Assembly: GCA_020024215.1 (NCBI GenBank)
Contig: JAHHUC010000084.1
Location: 1-7,060 of the forward strand
Reading direction: 5' to 3'
From: Oscillospiraceae bacterium
GTDB lineage: Bacteria; Bacillota; Clostridia; Oscillospirales; Ruminococcaceae
DNA length: 7,060 bases
A model generated the notes under the pieces. That model was not told the origin of the DNA. It saw nothing but the letters and a program-made list of their open reading frames with translations, and did not search any database. The position numbers were made by a program, and so were the translations under genes. This document shows, piece by piece, positions 1 to 4,820 of this stretch (position 1 is its first letter; the number at the start of each line of letters is the position of its first letter).

Positions 1-24
1 ATAAAACTGAGCTTTTAACTCAAT
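1..24 (-). terminator. Possible weak terminator hairpin at the 3' end of the structured RNA
   Basis: On the minus strand ATTGAG (24-19) can pair with CTCAGT (11-6) around a 7-nt loop, followed by TTTAT up to the window edge. The stem is only six pairs, one of them T-G, and the U tract is short or cut off. The 5' arm is the same ATTGAG that can pair with the closing stem of the RNA, so the two structures are mutually exclusive. Confidence 0.3.
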
Positions 25-153
25 CAATAAGGCAACAGAAGTTGCCAACCGCACAAGCGGTTTTCGGCATTCGACCCGGCTGTCCGTATGGCCACAAGCC
101 GACAAAAATCGGCGGTCGTATCCTGCTTTGGAAAACTCTTTCCAATTGAGACT
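1..153 (-). ncRNA. Structured RNA or riboswitch-like leader, running off the left edge
   Basis: Transcription leftward from the promoter at 159-187 would start near 153. The RNA is more GC-rich than its surroundings and packed with hairpins. They are TTGGAAA/TTTCCAA with a GAGT loop (145-128); an outer stem CGACC/GGTCG (118-114 with 76-72) enclosing GCCGA/TCGGC (113-98) and a short GGC/GCC stem (93-78); AACCGC-TTGT-GCGGTT (62-47); and GGCAAC-TTCT-GTTGCC (46-31). A closing stem can form between CTCAATT (150-144) and GATTGAG (25-19). No convincing ORF or start site explains it. The size, isolated promoter and clostridial setting would suit a Clostridia non-coding RNA such as the raiA-motif class, but I cannot confirm a family by eye. 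It does not match the TPP, SAM, FMN, glycine, lysine or GEMM consensus sequences I know. The 3' end and any gene it controls lie at or beyond the window edge. Confidence 0.6.
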
Positions 154-158
154 GGTAG

Positions 159-187
159 AATATAACATAACATCTAAAAAATGTCAA
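159..187 (-). promoter_or_regulatory. Sigma-A promoter of the structured RNA
   Basis: Minus strand: a perfect -35 TTGACA (187-182), a 17-bp spacer, and -10 TATATT (164-159), with A/T-rich DNA upstream. Spacing is optimal and no protein-coding start follows, which supports an RNA starting near 153. Confidence 0.8.
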
Positions 188-231
188 TACATTTTTTGAT
201 TTTATCCTGCCGGATATAAAATTTATAAAAA

Positions 232-255
232 CAAGGGAGCTGTCTTTTCACAGCT
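232..255 (-). terminator. Probable terminator of the HD-domain gene
   Basis: Just after the stop codon the minus strand reads AGCTGT-GAAAAG-ACAGCT (255-238), then CCCTTGTTTTT. The stem has six perfect pairs, but the T run is separated from it by a few bases, so it may be a modest terminator. A second inverted repeat, TTAAACAGG/CCTGTTTAA (about 255-284), overlaps the end of the gene and may add to the effect. Confidence 0.45.
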
Positions 256-770
256 TAAACAGGGGCATATCTTCTCCTGTTTAAAATATAAAGCCTTTTG
301 GTTGTTGCCAAAAGCTTGTGGATACGCATAAATTCCGCAGATGCGCAGATTTTATCCGCAAGGCTGACAGCCATCGACTCCTTATGCCTCGGAAGAACTG
401 TAAGGTTTATAGGCCACATATGGCTGACGATTATCTCTCTTTCCAAATCATTGAGCCCGAATCTTTCAGCATTCTCACAAGCCATTTTAGGATGCCGGCA
501 AAGCCTTTCCCAATGCTTAAGATCCATATCGTCCCAGTTGCACAGATGAAGATCGTGCAAAAGCCCTGCCCTTGCAGCAGAAACATAATCAAGACCCCAT
601 TTTTTGCACAGCTTATAGCTTAAATAGGAGACGAAAATGGAATGATCCAGGCAGCTGAAGCCCTCGACGTGCTGCTTGATGTCGTTCATGCTCAAAACTG
701 CGCTGTCATTGAGAAGATCCATCACAATTTCAAGATACTCCCTGTCTATTTTGGAGTTCATGGGAATCAC
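255..770 (-). CDS. HD-domain protein, putative metal-dependent phosphohydrolase
   Basis: A 171-residue protein made almost entirely of one HD domain. The expected metal ligands are present: His43 in the LDHSIF segment, the His72-Asp73 doublet in GLLHDLHL, further histidines at 93 and 117, and Asp139 in SLADK. HD proteins of this size are soluble and usually hydrolyse phosphate esters or nucleotides; nothing here identifies the substrate. It has its own promoter and a likely terminator, so it appears monocistronic. The start is uncertain. The listed start is GTG (770), only two bases after AAGGAAGG; an ATG three codons in (761) lies 11 bases from that site and would give 168 residues. An out-of-frame ATG-TGA overlaps the GTG. 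The family call is firm, the function unknown. Confidence 0.85.
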   Translation of the reverse strand: MIPMNSKIDREYLEIVMDLLNDSAVLSMNDIKQHVEGFSCLDHSIFVSYLSYKLCKKWGLDYVSAARAGLLHDLHLCNWDDMDLKHWERLCRHPKMACENAERFGLNDLEREIIVSHMWPINLTVLPRHKESMAVSLADKICASAEFMRIHKLLATTKRLYILNRRRYAPV

Positions 771-787
771 ATCCTTCCTTTAATAAT

Positions 788-816
788 AATTTAATATGCC
801 GTTGCAAAATTGTCAA
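788..816 (-). promoter_or_regulatory. Sigma-A promoter of the HD-domain gene
   Basis: Minus strand: a perfect -35 TTGACA (816-811), a 17-bp spacer, and -10 TAAATT (793-788, four of six consensus bases). It sits in the 63-bp gap after plsC, so the HD gene need not depend on read-through from plsC. Confidence 0.65.
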
Positions 817-833
817 TATTCAAGGGGCAAAAT

Positions 834-1544
834 TTACAAATTGCCTATTATTTGCTCTCTGACAACATCTGAAAGCTGCTTTAATTCTGCCCTGTCCATA
901 TCCTTTGTCTCTATTGCCGGAAGTATTTTTACACTTATCTGTGCCGGCTTTATCCAATTTTTGTTCGCCTCCATCACCTTATAGCTGCCGTTTATGCAAA
1001 CAGGCACAACAGGTGCCTTTGCTTTTTCACATACCCTGAAGGCTCCGCTTTTAAAGTGAGACACAGGGCCGCCTCTTGACCTTGTTCCCTCCGGGAAAAT
1101 GATCATGCTTCTTCCAAGGCGCACAATATCTATGGCTTCGTTTATGGATGTCATGGCTTTTCTGGGATTTTCCCTGTCTATAAAGACACAATCCAAAAGC
1201 TTCATCCAGCCCTTTACCAGAGGTATTGCCTCCAGCTCCTTTTTTGCCACTATGGCGTTTGGCTTATCAAGGCTTGTGAGCAAAACAGGTATATCAAAAT
1301 TCCCCTGATGGTTGGAAACAAAGACACACGCCCTGTCCCTTGGTATATTCTCCCTTCCCTCCACTGTTATTTTTATGCCGGCAAGCTTCATAAGTGAACC
1401 TGCCCACATATTTACACAGGAAAAGACCAGCCTCTCCTTTTTGACTTTTTCCCCTTTTTTCATAAGGTGAAATGCCCGCCACTGGAAGGGGCAGAAAAAT
1501 ATAAGTGACAGCCAGAAATAAATAAACCATATTATTGTTCTCAT
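834..1544 (-). CDS. plsC: 1-acyl-sn-glycerol-3-phosphate acyltransferase (PlsC family)
   Basis: A membrane enzyme that transfers an acyl group to the sn-2 position of lysophosphatidic acid to make phosphatidic acid, the precursor of membrane phospholipids. The 236-residue length is typical. Residues 3-20 form a hydrophobic N-terminal anchor. All family blocks are visible: the catalytic NHxxxxD motif as NHQGNFD (His79, Asp84); the AKKELEAIPLVKGW block leading to FIDR (121-124); the substrate-phosphate block FPEGTRSRGG (150-159); and the closing APVVPVCING block (177-186). The ATG start at 1544 follows GAGGA by about 11 bases, slightly long but acceptable, and gives the expected N-terminal anchor. 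A strong promoter lies just upstream and is divergent from the peptide-binding lipoprotein gene. I see no clear terminator before the HD-domain gene, so partial read-through is possible. The family is clear; acyl-donor preference is not. Confidence 0.93.
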   Translation of the reverse strand: MRTIIWFIYFWLSLIFFCPFQWRAFHLMKKGEKVKKERLVFSCVNMWAGSLMKLAGIKITVEGRENIPRDRACVFVSNHQGNFDIPVLLTSLDKPNAIVAKKELEAIPLVKGWMKLLDCVFIDRENPRKAMTSINEAIDIVRLGRSMIIFPEGTRSRGGPVSHFKSGAFRVCEKAKAPVVPVCINGSYKVMEANKNWIKPAQISVKILPAIETKDMDRAELKQLSDVVREQIIGNL

Positions 1545-1580
1545 TATGCTTCATTCCTCATAAATTGTTTTCAATAGGTA

Positions 1581-1609
1581 ATTTTAGCATAATAAAGCCT
1601 TTCTTTCAA
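1581..1609 (-). promoter_or_regulatory. Sigma-A promoter of plsC
   Basis: Minus strand: -35 TTGAAA (1609-1604), a 17-bp spacer, and -10 TAAAAT (1586-1581). It is back-to-back with the rightward promoter at 1619-1647; only nine bases separate the two -35 boxes. Confidence 0.7.
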
Positions 1610-1623
1610 CCTTTTTAGTTGAA
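1605..1623. promoter_or_regulatory. Inverted repeat joining two divergent -35 boxes
   Basis: TTCAAC-CTTTTTA-GTTGAA is a perfect 6-bp inverted repeat with a 7-bp centre. Its arms cover most of the -35 hexamers of the plsC promoter and of the lipoprotein promoter. It could be an operator, or simply the result of two similar -35 boxes facing apart. Confidence 0.35.
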
Positions 1624-1647
1624 GCAGAGTTTACTATTTGATATAAT
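1619..1647 (+). promoter_or_regulatory. Sigma-A promoter of the peptide-binding lipoprotein gene
   Basis: -35 TTGAAG (1619-1624), a 17-bp spacer, and a perfect -10 TATAAT (1642-1647). Transcription should start near 1654, leaving a leader of about 50 nt. Confidence 0.75.
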
Positions 1648-1656
1648 GATTTAGCA

Positions 1657-1680
1657 GTGCCTGTCACCATATTCAGGCAC
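1657..1680 (+). promoter_or_regulatory. Hairpin or operator-like dyad at the start of the lipoprotein mRNA
   Basis: GTGCCTG (1657-1663) and CAGGCAC (1674-1680) form a perfect 7-bp inverted repeat around a 10-nt loop. It begins a few bases after the predicted transcription start. It could stabilise the 5' end of the mRNA or serve as a repressor site. No T run follows, so it is not a terminator. Confidence 0.5.
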
Positions 1681-1705
1681 AACATAAAATATTGGGGATT
1701 TTAAA

Positions 1706-3265
1706 ATGAAAAAACTTATTTGTGCGGTACTATCAATGGCTTTTATGCTGACAGGATGTCTCAGCAGCAACAAGGAAAGGGCCATAAGATTTGATATAAA
1801 ACATTTTCCCAATTCTCTGGATGCCCAGATGACTATGGAAAAGGAAAGCATACCCATACTTTTAAACACCATGTCCGGACTTACCAAAATTGATGAAACC
1901 GGGACGGCTGTTTTGGATTTGGCAAAAAGCTGTCAGGTTAAAAACGGCGGAAGGGAGTACGTCTTTATTCTCAAGGACAACCTTAAATGGCAGGACGGAA
2001 CTCCGCTTACCTCCCGGGATTTCCGGTTTGCATTAAGAAGGGTTCTGTCACCTAAAACCCACTCCCCCTATGCGGAGAGATATCTCAACATAGTAAACGC
2101 CGGAAAGGTTTTGAGCGGTCAGCTTTCGGAGGAATCTCTCGGCGTGACATCCCCTGATGACAAAACGCTGATAATCCATCTCAATGAGCCGGATTTTTCT
2201 TTTCCCTCACTGATGGCACAAAGCCCTGCACTTCCCTGCAATGAGGAATTTTTCAATTCCTGCAAGGGAAAATATGGACTTTCACCGGAAAACCTGCTTT
2301 GCAACGGCCCCTTTTATCTTCATTCCATAAATGAAAACCTCATGCTGTTGAAAAAGAACACAAATTCACTTGAAAGCGCAAAAACAGAAAAGCTTTATTT
2401 CTGCACCGAAAGAGGAAATCCTCTGGATATTTTTTTGGAAAAAAGAAGTGAGGCGTGCATTGCCCCCTTTGATGAATATGAGAAAATAAAGGATTTGCCC
2501 AAGCAGGAAATATACAACAGAACATTTGCCGTTGTGATAAATCCCGAAAGCGAAATAGGCAAAAATTTCACCTATCGCAAAGCCCTTTTAGGCTCACTTT
2601 TCAAAGAGGACTTTTCCGGCGAGGGAAAAAATACAGAAAAAGCTCAGGGAATAGTTCCCCCATCCACACTTTTTGAAAATATAAATTACCGGCAGAATGC
2701 ACAGGCTGCGCTGCCCTCAAAAAAGCTTGTGCCGGCAGAGCTTAAGCAGGAAATCCAGGATCAGATATCCAATGAGAGCAAAGGAAAGCTTCCAAAGACA
2801 GAAATTTACACCGACAATTCGGATATAAATTTTTCCATTGCCTCCAAAATACAGAATATCTATTCCACCGACCTTTCGCTCTATATCAATATAGTTCCTC
2901 AAAATCCCTCTGATTTTTCAAAAAAAATTTCCTCAAAGGATTTTGAAATTGCAATCTGCGAAATAAAATCGGTGCAGGACAAGCCGCTTTTCTACCTTGC
3001 CCCCTTTGGGGACATTGATGTGGAAATTGACGGGGAATTTGTAAAGATAAAGGATATTCTGCAGCAATCGGAGTCAGAGAGCAACCCCGAAAAGAAAATA
3101 GAGCTTTTAAAAAAGGCAGAACAGGCGCTTATAGATAATTATTACCTGCTTCCTCTTTATCATGCGCCCACCTATATTCTCTCCTCTGACAATTTAAAGG
3201 ATGTTTTATATCTCCCCTCAAAGCAGGCCTTTTTCTTCGGAAATGCGGTTTTAAATGAAAAATAA
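1706..3265 (+). CDS. Peptide ABC transporter substrate-binding lipoprotein, OppA-like (SBP_bac_5 family)
   Basis: A 519-residue extracellular binding lipoprotein. The N-terminus has a short signal peptide (KK at 2-3, hydrophobic to residue 16) ending in lipobox LTGC with Cys18 as the lipidated residue. The family signature is clear in the first half: the block around WQDGTPLTSRDFRFALRR (95-112), the SPDDKTLIIHL segment (149-159) and CNGPFYL (199-205). Near the C-terminus the NPEKKIELLKKAEQALID stretch followed by YYLLPLYH is also typical of OppA/DppA proteins. The middle (about residues 210-400) is more divergent and Lys/Glu/Ser-rich. No permease or ATPase gene is adjacent, so it may serve a transporter encoded elsewhere or act as a sensor. 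The GGGG ribosome-binding site (1694-1697) is weak. It has its own promoter and a good terminator, so it is probably monocistronic. The ligand cannot be read from the sequence. Confidence 0.9.
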   Translation: MKKLICAVLSMAFMLTGCLSSNKERAIRFDIKHFPNSLDAQMTMEKESIPILLNTMSGLTKIDETGTAVLDLAKSCQVKNGGREYVFILKDNLKWQDGTPLTSRDFRFALRRVLSPKTHSPYAERYLNIVNAGKVLSGQLSEESLGVTSPDDKTLIIHLNEPDFSFPSLMAQSPALPCNEEFFNSCKGKYGLSPENLLCNGPFYLHSINENLMLLKKNTNSLESAKTEKLYFCTERGNPLDIFLEKRSEACIAPFDEYEKIKDLPKQEIYNRTFAVVINPESEIGKNFTYRKALLGSLFKEDFSGEGKNTEKAQGIVPPSTLFENINYRQNAQAALPSKKLVPAELKQEIQDQISNESKGKLPKTEIYTDNSDINFSIASKIQNIYSTDLSLYINIVPQNPSDFSKKISSKDFEIAICEIKSVQDKPLFYLAPFGDIDVEIDGEFVKIKDILQQSESESNPEKKIELLKKAEQALIDNYYLLPLYHAPTYILSSDNLKDVLYLPSKQAFFFGNAVLNEK

Positions 3266-3301
3266 CAAATATATGACATAAGCTTTGTTCAAGGTAAAAT
3301 A

Positions 3302-3327
3302 AAAAGGCAGATATCGTTCTGCCTTTT
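3302..3327. terminator. Bidirectional rho-independent terminator
   Basis: AAAAGGCAG (3302-3310) pairs with CTGCCTTTT (3319-3327) around an 8-nt loop. On the plus strand TTTTCTT ends the lipoprotein transcript. On the minus strand TTTTTATTTTA follows the GCC arm and ends the transcript of the 45-codon gene, whose stop lies 14 bases away. Confidence 0.88.
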
Positions 3328-3341
3328 CTTATGCCTTAAAT

Positions 3342-3479
3342 TTATTTTTCTTCCTTTTTTACAGCGCTCTTATATTCCTTTGTGTCCTTTTCGTCCCTTA
3401 CATTTCCTCTTGCCTTGCCGGAGGATTCGTTTTGCTTTCTGCGGTTTTCATCTGTCTTTGAATTATAATTTTTTGCCAC
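3342..3479 (-). CDS. Small highly charged hypothetical protein (45 aa, GTG start)
   Basis: The frame starts at GTG and encodes MAKNYNSKTD...SAVKKEEK before TAA. Translation is well supported: GAGGTGAT lies 5 bases before the GTG, and a terminator follows the stop. The product is extremely hydrophilic, with 10 Lys, 4 Arg, 6 Glu, 3 Asp and 5 Asn in 45 residues. It has no hydrophobic segment, Cys, Trp or Phe, and is likely disordered. The composition resembles minor small acid-soluble spore proteins in general character, but I see no diagnostic motif. A sigma-G-like promoter at 3504-3533 would make forespore expression plausible; this is inference. It is convergent with the peptide-binding lipoprotein gene and shares its terminator. 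I consider it a real gene of unknown function. Confidence 0.72.
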   Translation of the reverse strand: MAKNYNSKTDENRRKQNESSGKARGNVRDEKDTKEYKSAVKKEEK

Positions 3480-3503
3480 GGTTTATCACCTCTTTCTAAA
3501 AGA

Positions 3504-3533
3504 AAGTATTCCCCCAATCCTTTTTTATATTCA
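3504..3533 (-). promoter_or_regulatory. Sigma-G-like (forespore) promoter candidate for the 45-aa gene
   Basis: Minus strand: TGAATA (3533-3528), a 17-bp spacer, then AATACTT (3510-3504). The sigma-G consensus is roughly TGMATA and CATWMTA with 17-18 bp between, so the -35 fits fully and the -10 at five of seven positions. Transcription would start near 3497, giving a leader of about 17 nt that begins close to the ribosome binding site. A sigma-A alternative lies further upstream. Confidence 0.4.
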
Positions 3534-3546
3534 AAATAAGGCAAAA

Positions 3547-3574
3547 AATATAGCATTTATATTTTAAAAATCAA
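3547..3574 (-). promoter_or_regulatory. Alternative sigma-A promoter candidate for the 45-aa gene
   Basis: Minus strand: TTGATT (3574-3569), a 16-bp spacer, then TATATT (3552-3547). The region is very A/T-rich, so chance matches are likely. A transcript from here would carry a hairpin CTTTCT-TTT-AGAAAG (3506-3492) touching the ribosome binding site of the 45-codon gene. Confidence 0.3.
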
Positions 3575-3604
3575 AGCTGCTACTCTGACTGCACAGAGGT
3601 TAAA

Positions 3605-3632
3605 TTGCACCATATTTATCAGTCGGTATGCT
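3605..3632 (+). promoter_or_regulatory. Weak promoter candidate for the 46-codon plus-strand ORF
   Basis: TTGCAC (3605-3610), a 16-bp spacer, then TATGCT (3627-3632): four of six consensus bases in each box. It lies at a sensible distance from the ribosome binding site at about 3644-3650. A CATAAGA directly after the -10 resembles a sporulation -10 element, but I found no matching -35 at the right distance. Confidence 0.3.
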
Positions 3633-3657
3633 GCATAAGAAAAGGGGGTGCTTTATT

Positions 3658-3798
3658 ATGCCAAAGGGAAATACACAAAAAGAGATATACTCCGAAATTT
3701 TAAAAAGCTGTTATAAAAACCGTGCCTTCATAACACTGTACCTTCCTCAAACATATTTTTATTATAAAGCACAAAAGACCACCGGCTCTAAAGCTTAG
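3658..3798 (+). CDS. Small hypothetical protein candidate (46 aa)
   Basis: The ATG is preceded at 7 bases by a strong GGGGGTG ribosome binding site, the main reason to believe it. The product begins MPKGNTQKEIYSEILKSC. It has a basic, possibly helical first half and a Tyr/Phe-rich second part (ITLYLPQTYFYYK), and ends in TTGSKA. I recognise no family. The last codons lie within the 5' arm and loop of the terminator at 3773-3813. That is unusual for a gene but shows a transcript on this strand is terminated here. It is divergent from the 45-codon gene and convergent with the pdaA-like gene. It could instead be a short regulatory RNA with a chance ORF. Confidence 0.42.
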   Translation: MPKGNTQKEIYSEILKSCYKNRAFITLYLPQTYFYYKAQKTTGSKA

Positions 3799-3813
3799 CC
3801 ATGTGGTCTTTTT
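3773..3813. terminator. Rho-independent terminator between convergent transcripts
   Basis: AAAAGACCAC (3773-3782) pairs perfectly with GTGGTCTTTT (3803-3812). An inner stem GGCT/AGCC (3784-3787 with 3797-3800) closes a 9-nt loop. On the plus strand the run TTTTT ends the 46-codon transcript. On the minus strand the tail is GTGGTCTTTTGTG, so it may also stop the pdaA operon, less efficiently. Confidence 0.8.
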
Positions 3814-3847
3814 AAATCTGCCGCAAATTAGGACTGATAATTTTGCT

Positions 3848-4798
3848 TTATTGTCCCAAAGCCCTTATCTCAAAGCCCTGAGATTTTATCTCGTCTATAA
3901 GATCGCCTAAAATCTCAGCGTTGGTGCTTCCCACAGGATGCAGAAGGAGTATCTCACCCTCATGCAAAGAGGAGGTGAGCTTTTCCAAGGCCTCAGAGGG
4001 AGCCATCTGATTTTTGGGGTCCCAATCCTTATATCCAAAGGACCAGAACACGCTGGTATAGCCCATCTGATTCACCATTTCCAGAGATCTTTCCGAAAAG
4101 CTTCCGGCAGGGAATCTAAAATATCTCATCTCATAATCAAACTCATCCCTCACATTTTCATGCAGCAATGTAAGGTCCTCATAGCACTCGTCTATGCTCT
4201 TTTGTGCAAAATCCAAATGCTTGGTGGAATGGCTGCCCAGTGTGTGGCCCTCGTCAATAATTCTTCTTATAAGCTCCTTCTGAGAATTGAAATAATCCCC
4301 TGTGATGAAAAATGTGCCCTTTACGCCCTTTTCCTTAAGAACATCCAATATAGGGGCAGTAAAGCCGTTTTCATAGCCCTCGTCAAATGTGAGGTAGATA
4401 ACCTTTTCCTTAGGACCTATGAAAAGCGCATTTTTGCTGCCGTATTTTTCCATGAGAGCCTCACAGCTTTGGCTTCTCTTGTCATCCTTGTTGAAGTGCG
4501 GCCCAAAGCCCCAGGGAATCTGCTTGGAATCTAAGCCCTCCAGCACCTCTTTATCTATTTCCAAAGAGAGAGGCTCCGCCTGCTCTGACGGCTCCTCCAT
4601 AATCTGCTCTGAGCTTTCGCTCTCATTTTGCAGCGCGTCCTTCTGCCCCTCGTTAAGCGGTTCAGAATCAGAAGCAGAGGACTTTGTCTCGCTCATATCC
4701 GAGGAGACAGCCTCCTCTCTTGTGCCGAGATTTCTCTCAGCGCAGCCGCCAAAGCTTAAAAGCATGGCAAAAGAAAGAACTAATGCTAAAAATTTCAT
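3848..4798 (-). CDS. pdaA: PdaA-type polysaccharide deacetylase lipoprotein (peptidoglycan N-acetylmuramic acid deacetylase)
   Basis: A 316-residue carbohydrate esterase family 4 protein most like PdaA, which deacetylates N-acetylmuramic acid so that muramic delta-lactam can form in spore cortex peptidoglycan. The PdaA-type N-terminal WGFG block (96-99) precedes the catalytic domain. Motif 1 is TFDEGYENG (137-145), with Asp139 as catalytic base and Glu where classical CE4 enzymes have Asp. Zinc motif 2 is HSTKH (His190, His194). RFPAGSFSER (228-237) is motif 3, FWSFGYKDWD (251-260) is PdaA-like, and LLLHPVG (285-290) carries His287. The chosen ATG follows AGGTGAT and gives a signal peptide ending in SFGGC (Cys19), so it is probably a lipoprotein; Phe at -3 of the lipobox is atypical. 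A Ser/Glu-rich linker (about 25-80) tethers the domain. An upstream in-frame ATG at 4867 would overlap rsmE and bury the signal peptide, so I reject it. It is third in the operon, 22 bp after rsmE. Confidence 0.85.
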   Translation of the reverse strand: MKFLALVLSFAMLLSFGGCAERNLGTREEAVSSDMSETKSSASDSEPLNEGQKDALQNESESSEQIMEEPSEQAEPLSLEIDKEVLEGLDSKQIPWGFGPHFNKDDKRSQSCEALMEKYGSKNALFIGPKEKVIYLTFDEGYENGFTAPILDVLKEKGVKGTFFITGDYFNSQKELIRRIIDEGHTLGSHSTKHLDFAQKSIDECYEDLTLLHENVRDEFDYEMRYFRFPAGSFSERSLEMVNQMGYTSVFWSFGYKDWDPKNQMAPSEALEKLTSSLHEGEILLLHPVGSTNAEILGDLIDEIKSQGFEIRALGQ

Positions 4799-4820
4799 AC
4801 TATCACCTGTATCCTTAAAA

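Noticed and set aside
1..153. tRNA, 5S rRNA, tmRNA or SRP RNA
   Set aside because: The GGGTCGAATGCCG segment vaguely resembles a T-loop, but there is no acceptor stem, CCA, anticodon arm, or GGAAG-type SRP loop, and the fold does not match these RNAs.
298..623. Two plus-strand ORFs opposite the HD-domain gene
   Set aside because: They are antisense shadows of a gene with intact metal-binding residues; no ribosome binding site or family resemblance.
1294..1554. 86-codon minus-strand ORF starting MKHNENNN at the front of plsC
   Set aside because: It is in a different frame from plsC, whose motifs are unambiguous. It has no domain of its own, and its ATG merely lies closer to the same GAGGA site.
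3938..4534. 198-codon plus-strand ORF opposite the pdaA-like gene
   Set aside because: It lies wholly antisense to a gene with intact catalytic motifs, has no recognisable domain, and is a frame shadow.
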